DNA of 64,000 nucleotides from positions 5,312,379 through 5,376,378 of the forward strand of contig OZ025269.1 in assembly GCA_964019165.1 (NCBI GenBank). Reading direction: 5' to 3'. Positions 1-9,460 of the stretch are shown here, one piece after another. How positions within the stretch are numbered: the stretch's first letter is position 1; every line of letters begins with the position of its first letter. Below the pieces are notes generated by a model. That model did no database searches. It was not told where the DNA came from and was given only the letters and a program-made list of their open reading frames with translations. Position numbers and translations under genes: made by a program. This DNA is from Mastigias papua. Its lineage: Eukaryota > Cnidaria > Scyphozoa > Rhizostomeae > Mastigiidae.

Positions 1-2
1 TC

Positions 3-1616
3 GTATGGTCAGTGGAACACTTTCACTTATTTTTGTATGGACATCCTTTTACGTTAATTACGGATCACAAGCCCCTCGAGGTAATTTATGGTCATCGACA
101 ATCTAAGCCTTCTGCTCGCATAGAACGCTGGGTGCTACGCCTCCAACCATATACTTTTCAAGTAGTTTACAAACCGGGTGAACAAAACCCCGCGGATTAC
201 CTCTCAAGACATCCTACCTCTACAAGTATACGAAAACAAGAAAAAATGACAGAGGAATATGTTAACTTCATTGCTGAACATAGCGTCCCGAAGACAATGA
301 CACTAAAGGAAATCGCAGATGAGACCAATAACGATCGGGATTTGCGAGCGTTACGCGCTGCAATTCGTTTAAATTCGTGGGAATTAGATAGTGTACGTCC
401 GTACCGCAGTTTTAAAGCAGACTTGACAATTGGCAAACATAACACGATACTTCGTGGTTCGCGCATAATAATACCGAAATCATTACAAAAACGAGCCGTT
501 GAAATCGCGCACGAGAGCCATCAAGGTTTGTCAAAAACTAAAGCACTACTACGAGAAAAAATTTGGTTCGTAGGAATAGACGAACTAGTACAAAAGACTA
601 TTGATTCGTGCTTAGCGTGCCAAGCTGTTGGTAAACCTGCACCACCAGAGCCTATAAAGCAAAATGAAATGCCTAAAGGACCATGGGAAACGTTACACAT
701 TGACTTTTGTGGACCACTGCCATCCAATGATTACTTACTTGTGCTAATCGATCGCTACTCTCGTTATCCAGAAGTGGAAATTGTACGCTCAACGAGGTCT
801 GCCTGCGTAATACCGAAACTTGATAAGATATTTGCTGTTCACGGTATTCCCTACACGATAGTCTCAGACAATGGACCGCCGTTCAATAGCGATGAATTCA
901 ATAAATACATGAAAATACTAGGAATTGAACATCACCTTGTAACACCGTATTGGCCGCAAGCTAATGGTGAGGTTGAACGTTTTAATCAACCCCTCGAGAA
1001 AACTATACAAGCTGCAGTCGTTGAAGGGAAGGTATGGAGACAAGAACTGAACAAATTCTTATTGCAATATCGTACCACACCTCATTGTACAACCAATGTA
1101 CCACCAAGTGAATTGTTATTCAATCGGAAAATACGGGGAAAATTACCATCGATTGAGAAAAAACTTGTCGTAAATAGGCATAAGGAAGCACGTGAAAATG
1201 AAAAGAAAAGCCAAGCATATCACAAGTCATATGCAGATAATCGCCGAAATGTCAAAGACAGCGACATTGAAGTTGGTGATACCGTTCTCGTTAAGCAGAA
1301 ACGTAAAGACAAGTTTTCGTCTCGTTTTAGTAAAACACCATACGTAGTAATTTATCGTAGGGGAACGCAAATTATTGCAGAAAACGACCAGAAGCATCGA
1401 GTGAAAAGAAACGTGTCTCATTTTAAAAAGTTTGAGAAAACTGAAGAGCGCCCTGATGAAATTGAGAGTGAATTAGATGAGGACTTCATTGGAAACTATA
1501 ATAACGAACTCGAGCGTGAATCAGAACAAGAAGAACAATCAGAACAAACAGTTAATCGTTGGCCCAAGCGAGAAAGAAGACCACCTGTACGTTATGGACA
1601 TCCTATACATATCTAG
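3..1616 (+). CDS. Ty3/gypsy Pol, 3' part (RNase H end and integrase), cut by window edge
   Basis: This is the C-terminal part of a retrotransposon polyprotein; the frame is open back to the first base, so the 5' part lies outside the window. Taking the GTG at 12 as residue 1, the end of RNase H is seen in TDHKPL (about residue 18) and the following ERW...NPADYLSRHP stretch. Then comes an integrase: a His/Cys zinc-binding region ending in CLAC, and a catalytic core with D231, D286 and E322. The last two are 35 residues apart, the classical DD35E spacing. The tail is acidic and charged, with no clear chromodomain. No frameshift or stop is seen over 1.6 kb, so this copy may be fairly young. The protein is clearly different from the Pol at 4608-8555, so it is another lineage. 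Integrase would insert the element cDNA into host DNA. Confidence 0.9.
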   Translation, partial: VWSVEHFHLFLYGHPFTLITDHKPLEVIYGHRQSKPSARIERWVLRLQPYTFQVVYKPGEQNPADYLSRHPTSTSIRKQEKMTEEYVNFIAEHSVPKTMTLKEIADETNNDRDLRALRAAIRLNSWELDSVRPYRSFKADLTIGKHNTILRGSRIIIPKSLQKRAVEIAHESHQGLSKTKALLREKIWFVGIDELVQKTIDSCLACQAVGKPAPPEPIKQNEMPKGPWETLHIDFCGPLPSNDYLLVLIDRYSRYPEVEIVRSTRSACVIPKLDKIFAVHGIPYTIVSDNGPPFNSDEFNKYMKILGIEHHLVTPYWPQANGEVERFNQPLEKTIQAAVVEGKVWRQELNKFLLQYRTTPHCTTNVPPSELLFNRKIRGKLPSIEKKLVVNRHKEARENEKKSQAYHKSYADNRRNVKDSDIEVGDTVLVKQKRKDKFSSRFSKTPYVVIYRRGTQIIAENDQKHRVKRNVSHFKKFEKTEERPDEIESELDEDFIGNYNNELERESEQEEQSEQTVNRWPKRERRPPVRYGHPIHI

Positions 1617-1640
1617 CGTCCTTCCCTAAAGACATTATTT

Positions 1641-1651
1641 AAAAAGGGGAG
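1641..1651 (+). other. Polypurine tract of the first gypsy element
   Basis: AAAAAGGGGAG lies 24 bases after the pol stop and directly before a TG dinucleotide. In LTR retroelements such a tract primes plus-strand DNA synthesis at the edge of the 3' LTR. The neighbouring element has an almost identical tract at 8579-8589. Confidence 0.75.
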
Positions 1652-1902
1652 TGATGTAATAAAGTGATTGTATGAACCTATTATGGACTGCCTGTGCAGC
1701 CAGTCTTATTGTTTTATTTTGATATATATGTAATGTTGTTGTTGTTAAAAGGGAGTATCGTTGTGTTATGTTGAGAAGTGAACGTGTCCTTACTGGAGCT
1801 ATTACTAGACAAACGATAAATGAAATATAACACTGACATTTCCAATAATAGATTTTCACCTCAACTCAAATTAGATGGACATTGAGCGAGACGTTATTAA
1901 CA
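1652..1902 (+). repeat. Probable 3' LTR of the first gypsy element
   Basis: The start follows the polypurine tract and reads TGATGTAATAA. The end is inferred at the CA of TTATTAACA, giving imperfect inverted ends and about 251 bp. The matching 5' LTR is outside the window, so the right border is a guess from the TG...CA rule alone. Confidence 0.5.
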
Positions 1903-2388
<486 letters not shown>

Positions 2389-2550
2389 AATACCGTAATG
2401 CTTCGATCAAACGCCCCCCTTCTTTTTAACGCCCCCTCGAATAAACGCCCCCTATTTTAAGTTTCTTTTTCAATAAACGCCTCCTTCTATTAAACGCCCC
2501 CTTCTAATAGACGCCCCTATATCATTACCAGTTGATAGTAGCAAAGATGA

Positions 2551-2621
2551 GATGATTCCCTGCTAAGAAGGCAACAAGGCAACAAGTGTTCTAATGGAAC
2601 AGCTTCGCTGCAAGCACAAAT
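2551..2621 (+). pseudogene. Transposase-like C-terminal relic, part 1 (split by the LTR element)
   Basis: This open stretch reads DDSLLRRQQGNKCSNGTASL and onward, following an in-frame TGA at 2548-2550. It ends two bases into a codon exactly at the LTR insertion point, and the frame resumes at 9145 once the AAAT duplication is discounted. The protein is not recognised by sequence. Its place between transposon ends suggests a transposase C-terminus. Confidence 0.5.
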
Positions 2622-3169
2622 TGTTGTAAATAGCGTAAGGATAATAGTTTTGTTAGTACGTGCACGTGATCAGGGAGCCATTTTGGTACTCGTGCCAGGT
2701 CTCTAGCTGATCACGTGCTCGGCCTATTCATTTGATACTTTTTCCGTTTCATTTTTCCTTTATAACCTTATATGGACAATTTTTGGATTGCTATCGTTCT
2801 ATTGTTTTTCTTATGTAAAAATTGTAAGTAACTTCTGTCACAGTCAGTCGAAAAGTGAATCTGCCGAGATAAGACGCAATTTTCGGACGAAAGTTTAGAC
2901 GTGGACGTGAAGCTAGAAGGTAAAAGCCCAAAAGCCGAGACGCTGTGACAAGTTACAAATTGCTGTTTAGTAATTCTTGCCGTTAGAGTTTTTCTTGTTC
3001 TTGCCGTTTGCAAAGTTGACGAAAGAAGCCGTGTATTCTCTGCGTCTGATGCTGCCGTTAAAAGTTTGAGGTCGTGAGTCTATTAGTTTAATTCATCTAT
3101 CTACATCTTTGAACTTATTACTAGCCTTCGAACTCACATCTGTGATACCCCCTTGAAAGTGGTATTACA
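2622..3169 (+). repeat. 5' LTR of the complete gypsy element
   Basis: Begins TGTTGTAAATAGCG and ends GGTATTACA; 548 bp, matching 8593-9140 by eye throughout. An inverted pair GCACGTGATCA / TGATCACGTGC near 2662-2718 forms a palindromic block that could bind a transcription factor (it contains CACGTG E-boxes). The antisense 81-codon frame within it is present in both LTRs and shows no sign of being a gene. Confidence 0.95.
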
Positions 3170-3170
3170 C

Positions 3171-3185
3171 TGGTGCTTGCCCGTG
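3171..3185 (+). other. Putative primer-binding site
   Basis: TGGTGCTTGCCCGTG begins one base after the 5' LTR. The leading TGG would pair with the 3' CCA of a tRNA, as expected for minus-strand priming. I did not identify the tRNA. Confidence 0.5.
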
Positions 3186-3411
3186 TGAGGACTTAAAGAT
3201 TTTAGCCTTTCTGTAGTTGAAGATTTTATAACTTTTTGTGACTTTGAAGAAGAAAGAAGACGTTACTTTGTCCATTGCTATTCATCATCACTTTTGACTT
3301 TGTATATCATAAGATATTTGGATATTCGAGACTTTTGGTAGTTGATATTAGCGGATATTGCGAACTACTTTTCTGTCGTGATTCATTCCTTTCTCAATAT
3401 TGTTCGCAACC

Positions 3412-4620
3412 ATGGCGGAAATCGGTGATCAAGTAATCGAGTTACAAACCCAAATGACTGCCGTTCAAGCTGCCCTAGAGGGAAATGCACAATCAGGACT
3501 ATTTCGACAGCCCCCGTTTCATGGTTTCCCAAACGAAGATGTGAATGAATGGCTTCTTAAGTTTGAGCGTTTATCTAAATTTTATGGGTGGTCTAATGCA
3601 AAGAAACTTGGGGCTTTACCTTTGCTTCTGGGAGGAACCGCCCTTGCCTGGTTTCAGACTTTGCCAGCCGAATCCGTAGCTGACTTTAAAACCTTAACGG
3701 ACGCACTAAAATCTCGTTTTGGTGCACAAAATCTAGAGTTTATCTTTCGCCAGGAACTTTATGCGAGAAAGCAAGGCCCTAATGAACCCCTTGCCTTATA
3801 TACCGAGGATGTGATCAAAAAATGCCAGCGGTTATCGCTCTCTGAGAACGAAATGATGAACGTTTTTATTAATGGTTTGGTGGACGACCTAAGGAATCAC
3901 GTAATTCTCGGCCAGCCAAAAACGTTCGCCGCGGCCGAAAACCTTGCTCGCCTACGAAGTGCGGTAAAACGTGCCTCAGGGGTGCCCAGCTCTCTAACTG
4001 CCTCACAGGATAAGAATGCCCTGCAGGAACAAAAAATAAAAGAGCTTGAGGGCCAAGTTAATCTCCTCATGTCCATTGCCGCCAAAAAGAATGAACATTG
4101 TGCCAGTTTGCCAAAACCCGTCCAAGCTCTCGAGGCAAATATGCCAATTGCCACAAAACGGCAAACAAACCCGTTTTTGCCTGACCCCCAGCCCTCAGTA
4201 CCTTCAGCTAACGATTTTCTTTCACTGAAAACCGACATAATAGCTGCCGTCGATGCCCGTTTGAAAAATGCAAGCAACGTGCCAAAACGTTTCGCTTCAG
4301 GCACAAAACCTCGCCCTTCCCAATTTGTTCAGAATTTTGCTCGAGGCCGTAACCTTAGAACAACCGACGGCCAGCCGATTTGTAATTACTGTCAGCGTGT
4401 TGGCCATGTTTCAAAGTATTGCCATTTTCGGACACAACCCCAGCCGCCAATGCCTCAAAGCCAGTATCAGGAGCCGATGCAAAGCCATTCTAATTTCCGG
4501 CCATCTTACAGTCATCAGCCGCGGTCTCAAGACCAGCCTCAGCCTCAGTCTCAGTTTGGCGGCCAGTACCAGTACAATCATGCTTTAAACGCTCCCGGGT
4601 CTTCCCAATGGGGGAACTGA
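3412..4620 (+). CDS. Gag of the complete gypsy element
   Basis: Gag forms the virus-like particle and binds element RNA. The 402-residue protein starts at ATG 3412, in the good context AACCATGG; an upstream in-frame TTG is not needed. Residues about 35-190 have the retrotransposon gag signature, including FHGFPNEDVNEWLLKFERL and the tryptophan-containing LAWFQTL. A CCHC zinc knuckle (C-X2-C-X4-H-X4-C) spans residues 324-337 (CNYCQRVGHVSKYC), followed by a Gln/Pro-rich tail. The stop lies 13 nt inside the pol ORF, and a slippery heptamer precedes it. Confidence 0.93.
   Translation: MAEIGDQVIELQTQMTAVQAALEGNAQSGLFRQPPFHGFPNEDVNEWLLKFERLSKFYGWSNAKKLGALPLLLGGTALAWFQTLPAESVADFKTLTDALKSRFGAQNLEFIFRQELYARKQGPNEPLALYTEDVIKKCQRLSLSENEMMNVFINGLVDDLRNHVILGQPKTFAAAENLARLRSAVKRASGVPSSLTASQDKNALQEQKIKELEGQVNLLMSIAAKKNEHCASLPKPVQALEANMPIATKRQTNPFLPDPQPSVPSANDFLSLKTDIIAAVDARLKNASNVPKRFASGTKPRPSQFVQNFARGRNLRTTDGQPICNYCQRVGHVSKYCHFRTQPQPPMPQSQYQEPMQSHSNFRPSYSHQPRSQDQPQPQSQFGGQYQYNHALNAPGSSQWGN
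4584..4590 (+). promoter_or_regulatory. -1 ribosomal frameshift site (gag to pol)
   Basis: T TTA AAC in the gag frame is the canonical X XXY YYZ heptamer. A -1 slip reads TTT AAA and enters the pol frame, which is open from here to 8555. It lies 28 nt before the gag stop. The downstream GC-rich stretch (about 4592-4630) contains CCCGGG and TTCCC...GGGAA pairs that could form the stimulatory stem. The site and frames are seen; use as a frameshift signal is inferred. Confidence 0.8.
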
Positions 4621-7600
4621 AGGCCCCAAGCTTTACTGACCGTACCCCCCTAAAACCGGAGGAAGACAACTTTGAGGAATGGACAAGGAAGCGTATGGGT
4701 AGGAGAAGTGATCCTGCTTGTGTAAAGAATGAACCCCTTCCCCCGAAAAACATTGACATTCCGTGTATTGAACTTAATCATGAATTTATGCCGTCCAACG
4801 TTTTGATTTGGGGAACTGCTTGTAAACAGCCCTGTAAGGTATTAGTAGACACTGGAGCTGCAATTACTGTTATTAGCGAACAGTTTTTTGTTAATGTTTT
4901 GCGCGCAAATTTTGCGATCCAAACATGCGAGAAGATCGAAAGCGTTAAAACTGCAAATGGGAGTAAAGTACCTGTCATTGGTGCAGTGAGTTTTCCGTTG
5001 TTACTAGGTGACAGTGAATATTCGTGTAAAGCAACAATTGTTCCAGGTTTAGCCTATAGCATTGTGTTAGGACGTGACTTTCTTCATAATAATGGCGCCG
5101 TGATCGATGTCAAAGGTTGTTTCGTGACTTTTAATGGTTCTAATGTTGTTGAGTTCTTAAAGGGTCATAGACCTCTTGTGTTTTCTGATATTACAACTAT
5201 AACATCCTACGTCATTGATGCTAATTCGGAAACAATTATTCCAGCACGCCTTGAAAAATTTTTACCTGACCCTATTGTCGGATTAATTGAAGCCAGTACA
5301 AAACTCTCTAATCGTTATCAATTACATGTTGCAGCCTCTCTTTCGTTACCCGATTCAGATGGAATGGTATCACTTAGAATCCTGAATCCTACTGACGCCC
5401 CCGTTTTGCTACATAAAGGGACATCTGTTGGTTTATTTTCGGAAATGGCCCCCGATGACACAGTGTCATCCCTTGAACCCACAGATTACAAAGCTGTAGA
5501 AAATGCTCCAGGGCTTAGTAACCAGGATTGTGAAGAGACGTTGCTTTCTAAATTTAAATGTTTACCAAGCGATACCCTTTCTGCGGAGGAAAGCGGCCAG
5601 TTAAGTGAACTTCTATGCGAATATAAAGATATTTTTGCGAATTCAGGCTTAGATTTAGGCCGTACGTCGTTAGTTCAACATAAAATTGACACTGGTAGTG
5701 CCCAGCCCATTAAACAGTCCCCTTATCGAGTTTCACAGAGGCAACGTGCTGAAATAGATAATCATATTGCTAACATGCTAAATCAAGATATTATTGAAGT
5801 TTCGTCAAGTCCGTGGAGTTCCCCGGTAGTATTGGTCAAAAAGAAAGACGGAAGTACTCGCTTTTGTATTGACTATCGTAAATTAAACACAGTCACAAAG
5901 AAGGATAGCTACCCCCTGCCTCGTATTGATGATGCCCTCGATGCTCTGTCAGGATCCAAATATTTTAGCACTTTAGATTTGCAATCCGGTTATCACCAAG
6001 TTTTAATGCATCCGGATTCGAAGGAAAAGACTGCTTTTATTTCTCACGCCGGTCTCTACCAATTTCGTGTGCTCAGTTTTGGCTTGACAAATGCCCCTCC
6101 GCAGTTTCAGCGTTTGATGGCTAGAGTTCTCCATGGTCTTGAATGGAAGGTGTGTCTCATCTATATCGATGATATTATAATCTTTTCACGTACATTTGAA
6201 GAACATCTTTCGCGATTAAGCCTCGTTTTCGATCGTCTCCGTCAAGCTAATTTAAAACTGAAGCCTTCAAAGTGCCACTTTGCTCAATCATCTGTGAATT
6301 TCCTCGGATTTGTTGTGTCACCAAAAGGTATTCTACCAGACCCTGATAAAATCAGCGCAGTAAAATCTTTTCCTGTACCTAAATCTGTCAAAGATGTGCG
6401 CAGTTTCTTGGGACTCTGTAATTACTATCGTCGTTTCGTTAAAGATTTTGCAAAGATTGCTTCACCTTTAAATCGTTTGACAAGGAAAGATATTACATTT
6501 GCTTGGAGCCCTGAATGTGCAACTGCATTTAATTCCCTTAAAAACCGGTTGCGCTCCCCACCTATTCTTTCATACCCAGACTTTGAAAAGCCTTTCCATC
6601 TCTATACAGATGCCAGTCAGACAGCTTTAGGGTACATTTTAAGTCAAACAATTGAAGGTAGAGAACATGTTATTTCTTATGGTGGTCGTGAGCTAAACGT
6701 GGCAGAAAAACGTTATAGTACTACTGAGCGTGAAGCTCTTGCTGTTGTCGATGGAATTAAACGTTATCGGCCTTATCTGTTTGGTGCCAAGTTTGTTGTA
6801 CACACAGACCACGGTAGTCTTTCATGGTTAATGAATGTTAAAGATCCTACAGGTCGATTGGCTCGATGGGCTTTGCAATTACAACAATACGATTTCGAAA
6901 TTCTTCATCGCCCCGGTGCTGTTAACGGGAATGCTGACGCTTTATCTCGTAGAACGTATCTGAATGAGTCGATGGAGCCCTCCGCTGTCCCTGTATCGTC
7001 TGTCACTACTGCCAGTACTGTCCCTGTTTCTCTTCCTGTTACCCCTATCGCTGATTGTGTGTCTTCTGTTCAGCACTTGCATTTGTTACAACGCCAAGAT
7101 AAAGATTTGTCTGACATAATCCAGTATCTTGAGTTTTCCACCTTGCCTATCAGTGATAATAAAGCTCGTTCATTGCTGCTTACTATTGATTCGTACTATT
7201 TAGACGAAAACGGAATCCTCTGTCACTTGTGGACACCAGGGAAACGTAGAGCCCAAACCCTCGTTACTCAAGTTGTTATTCCTGCCTCCCTTCGCCATGA
7301 AATACTTGTAGCCTGCCATGATGACCCCACTGCTGGTCACCTGAGTACATTGAAAACATATGAAAAAGTGCGCATGCGTTATTTCTGGAATGGAATGTTC
7401 AAGGATATTGAACACTGGTGCCATTCTTGCATTGATTGTGCCATGAAAAAGGTCCCTCGCGGTAAACGTAAAGCTCCTTTGTTGCCCATTCCAGTAGATG
7501 GTGCATTTGATCGTGTTGCTGTTGATGCACTAGGCCCGTTCCCTGCAACAAATGATGGCAATCGTTATATTTTGGTATTTTCGGATTACTATACTCGTTG

Positions 7601-8555
7601 GCCCGAAGCATTTGCTGTACCCTCAATTGAAGCCCCTCGTGTTGCCAACATATTAGTCAATGAGATTCTTGCGCGCCATGGTTCACCTCGTACCTTGCTA
7701 TCGGATCGAGGCTCCAATTTTCTCTCATCAGTTGTGAAGGAAGTTTGTAAAATTATGGATACTCGAAAGACGCAAACAACCGCGTATCATCCCCAGACGG
7801 ACGGACTTGTCGAGCGTTTCAACGGCACTCTTGCGGAAGGATTATCAATGTACGTCAGCACGCATCAAAAGGACTGGGACCAACACTTACCCATGATTCT
7901 ATTCGCTTATCGGGTTTCACCCAACGCGACTACTCGTGAGTCCCCATTCTACCTGTTATATGGGCGCGAACCTCGTTTGCCTATTGATGTTTCGTTGTTA
8001 ATGCCCTCTGCCAACCTTTCGGCATCCGTTTCAGTACATCGTGCTCGGATCGTGCAAAACCTTGAAGATGCGAAACGCATCATTCAATCGAACACACAGC
8101 TCGCGCAACAACGAATGAAGGAGCAATATGATAAATCCGCCGGACCTGTTCCTTTCGAAATCGGCATGAAAGTATGGGTGTATACTCCAAAGTCGCGCAA
8201 AGGCCTCTCCAAGAAACTGTCCCACAACTATCATGGGCCTTATCGAATTGTGTCAAAATTGTCGCCAGTACATTTTCGTTTACGTACCTTAGACAATCGC
8301 CCCGTCTCAGTACCGGTTCACGCCAACAGGCTGAAACTTTATTGCGACCCTTCGGAGCGGCCTGTTGAGCCCCCAGATGTGCGCCCTCCTTCGCCGGACC
8401 TCGCCGACTCGGACCTTCCGACAGACAGTTTTGTTGGTGATGACACTATGCGATCTAGGTCAAACTCTGACGTTATACCGGCAGCTGATCCGCCAGAACC
8501 AAAGATTACTCGCCCAGAGGACTCTTTTGAACCTATGATGATTCGTAACGCTTAG
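4608..8555 (+). CDS. Pol polyprotein (PR-RT-RNase H-IN) of the complete gypsy element
   Basis: From ATG 4608 the ORF has 1,315 residues without interruption; in the element it is probably made as a Gag-Pol fusion by -1 frameshifting. Domains in order: aspartic protease with DTGA at residue 81; reverse transcriptase with YIDD at 519-522; RNase H with its first Asp at about 668 (LYTDAS) and the later TEREAL and HTDHGSL blocks; integrase with a His/Cys zinc region from H904 and catalytic D973, D1033 and E1069 (35-residue spacing between the last two). A GPYRIV motif lies in the C-terminal region, followed by a Pro-rich, acidic tail. Every catalytic motif I looked for is present. The bounds are the ATG and the TAG at 8553-8555. 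Confidence 0.95.
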   Translation: MGELKAPSFTDRTPLKPEEDNFEEWTRKRMGRRSDPACVKNEPLPPKNIDIPCIELNHEFMPSNVLIWGTACKQPCKVLVDTGAAITVISEQFFVNVLRANFAIQTCEKIESVKTANGSKVPVIGAVSFPLLLGDSEYSCKATIVPGLAYSIVLGRDFLHNNGAVIDVKGCFVTFNGSNVVEFLKGHRPLVFSDITTITSYVIDANSETIIPARLEKFLPDPIVGLIEASTKLSNRYQLHVAASLSLPDSDGMVSLRILNPTDAPVLLHKGTSVGLFSEMAPDDTVSSLEPTDYKAVENAPGLSNQDCEETLLSKFKCLPSDTLSAEESGQLSELLCEYKDIFANSGLDLGRTSLVQHKIDTGSAQPIKQSPYRVSQRQRAEIDNHIANMLNQDIIEVSSSPWSSPVVLVKKKDGSTRFCIDYRKLNTVTKKDSYPLPRIDDALDALSGSKYFSTLDLQSGYHQVLMHPDSKEKTAFISHAGLYQFRVLSFGLTNAPPQFQRLMARVLHGLEWKVCLIYIDDIIIFSRTFEEHLSRLSLVFDRLRQANLKLKPSKCHFAQSSVNFLGFVVSPKGILPDPDKISAVKSFPVPKSVKDVRSFLGLCNYYRRFVKDFAKIASPLNRLTRKDITFAWSPECATAFNSLKNRLRSPPILSYPDFEKPFHLYTDASQTALGYILSQTIEGREHVISYGGRELNVAEKRYSTTEREALAVVDGIKRYRPYLFGAKFVVHTDHGSLSWLMNVKDPTGRLARWALQLQQYDFEILHRPGAVNGNADALSRRTYLNESMEPSAVPVSSVTTASTVPVSLPVTPIADCVSSVQHLHLLQRQDKDLSDIIQYLEFSTLPISDNKARSLLLTIDSYYLDENGILCHLWTPGKRRAQTLVTQVVIPASLRHEILVACHDDPTAGHLSTLKTYEKVRMRYFWNGMFKDIEHWCHSCIDCAMKKVPRGKRKAPLLPIPVDGAFDRVAVDALGPFPATNDGNRYILVFSDYYTRWPEAFAVPSIEAPRVANILVNEILARHGSPRTLLSDRGSNFLSSVVKEVCKIMDTRKTQTTAYHPQTDGLVERFNGTLAEGLSMYVSTHQKDWDQHLPMILFAYRVSPNATTRESPFYLLYGREPRLPIDVSLLMPSANLSASVSVHRARIVQNLEDAKRIIQSNTQLAQQRMKEQYDKSAGPVPFEIGMKVWVYTPKSRKGLSKKLSHNYHGPYRIVSKLSPVHFRLRTLDNRPVSVPVHANRLKLYCDPSERPVEPPDVRPPSPDLADSDLPTDSFVGDDTMRSRSNSDVIPAADPPEPKITRPEDSFEPMMIRNA

Positions 8556-8578
8556 TACAAGACGGGAGTCTTGTCTTT

Positions 8579-8589
8579 AAAAAGGGGAG
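8579..8589 (+). other. Polypurine tract of the complete gypsy element
   Basis: AAAAAGGGGAG, three bases before the 3' LTR, is the expected primer for plus-strand synthesis. Confidence 0.8.
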
Positions 8590-8592
8590 CCA

Positions 8593-9140
8593 TGTTGTAA
8601 ATAGCGTAAGGATAATAGTTTTGTTAGTACGTGCACGTGATCAGGGAGCCATTTTGGTACTCGTGCCAGGTCTCTAGCTGATCACGTGCTCGGCCTATTC
8701 ATTTGATACTTTTTCCGTTTCATTTTTCCTTTATAACCTTATATGGACAATTTTTGGATTGCTATCGTTCTATTGTTTTTCTTATGTAAAAATTGTAAGT
8801 AACTTCTGTCACAGTCAGTCGAAAAGTGAATCTGCCGAGATAAGACGCAATTTTCGGACGAAAGTTTAGACGTGGACGTGAAGCTAGAAGGTAAAAGCCC
8901 AAAAGCCGAGACGCTGTGACAAGTTACAAATTGCTGTTTAGTAATTCTTGCCGTTAGAGTTTTTCTTGTTCTTGCCGTTTGCAAAGTTGACGAAAGAAGC
9001 CGTGTATTCTCTGCGTCTGATGCTGCCGTTAAAAGTTTGAGGTCGTGAGTCTATTAGTTTAATTCATCTATCTACATCTTTGAACTTATTACTAGCCTTC
9101 GAACTCACATCTGTGATACCCCCTTGAAAGTGGTATTACA
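8593..9140 (+). repeat. 3' LTR of the complete gypsy element
   Basis: This 548-bp copy of 2622-3169 lies at a constant offset. It is followed by AAAT, which repeats the four bases before the 5' LTR. Confidence 0.95.
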
Positions 9141-9144
9141 AAAT

Positions 9145-9268
9145 GCAATATCTCAACAAGGGAAGCTTACATGAAAACCCATTCAAAGTAATGGAAGAAG
9201 ATGTAACCGAAGCTGCTCCTCCTTTTAACATCATCGAGGAAGATGATGTTGATGATGACTTTAACTAG
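9145..9268 (+). pseudogene. Transposase-like C-terminal relic, part 2
   Basis: This continues the frame of 2551-2621 across the LTR insertion. It encodes QYLNKGSLHENPFKVMEEDV and onward, an acidic tail ending EEDDVDDDFN, with TAG at 9266-9268. The two parts together give 64 codons. The seamless join shows that the LTR element entered an existing coding stretch. Function is not recognised. Confidence 0.5.
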
Positions 9269-9460
9269 ATTTAGATGCTTTTGTAAACATACATATATAT
9301 ACATATATAAATATATATATTGCCTAGGCAGGAACAGGTATGAAAATTCAATAAACGCCTCCCTCTTTTAAACGCCCCCTCCGAGTAGACGCCTCCCTAA
9401 ACTATCAAAAAAGTTAATAAACGCCCCGGGCGTTTAATCGAAGCATTACGGTAGTCACTG

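Larger units (their letters stand above)
2622..9140 (+). mobile_element. Complete Ty3/gypsy LTR retrotransposon
   Basis: This 6,519-bp element has two 548-bp LTRs starting TG and ending CA, a likely primer-binding site, gag, an overlapping pol in the -1 frame, and a polypurine tract. The pol order PR-RT-RNase H-IN is that of Ty3/gypsy (Metaviridae). It is flanked by AAAT at 2618-2621 and 9141-9144, a 4-bp target duplication. The LTRs look identical by eye, the offset is a constant 5,971 bases, and both ORFs are intact. The insertion is therefore probably recent and may be autonomous. No env-like ORF and no chromodomain are seen. Confidence 0.95.
2393..9451. mobile_element. TA-duplicating DNA transposon, interrupted by a gypsy element
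   Basis: The left end CCGTAATGCTTCGAT at 2393 has its inverted copy ending at 9451, and both ends are flanked by TA (2391-2392 and 9452-9453), as in Tc1/mariner/pogo transposons. Next to each end lie C-rich arrays of AATAAACGCCCCC-like units (2410-2515 and 9350-9430). Removing the nested LTR element and one 4-bp duplication leaves about 536 bp, far too short for a full transposase, so this is a deletion derivative. The centre keeps a C-terminal coding relic (2551-2621 joined to 9145-9268). Assignment to the pogo/Tigger group is inference from the TA duplication and end style. Confidence 0.7.

Noticed and set aside
2768..3013. 81-codon minus-strand frame, repeated at 8739-8984
   Set aside because: It lies inside the LTRs and occurs twice only because the LTRs are duplicated.
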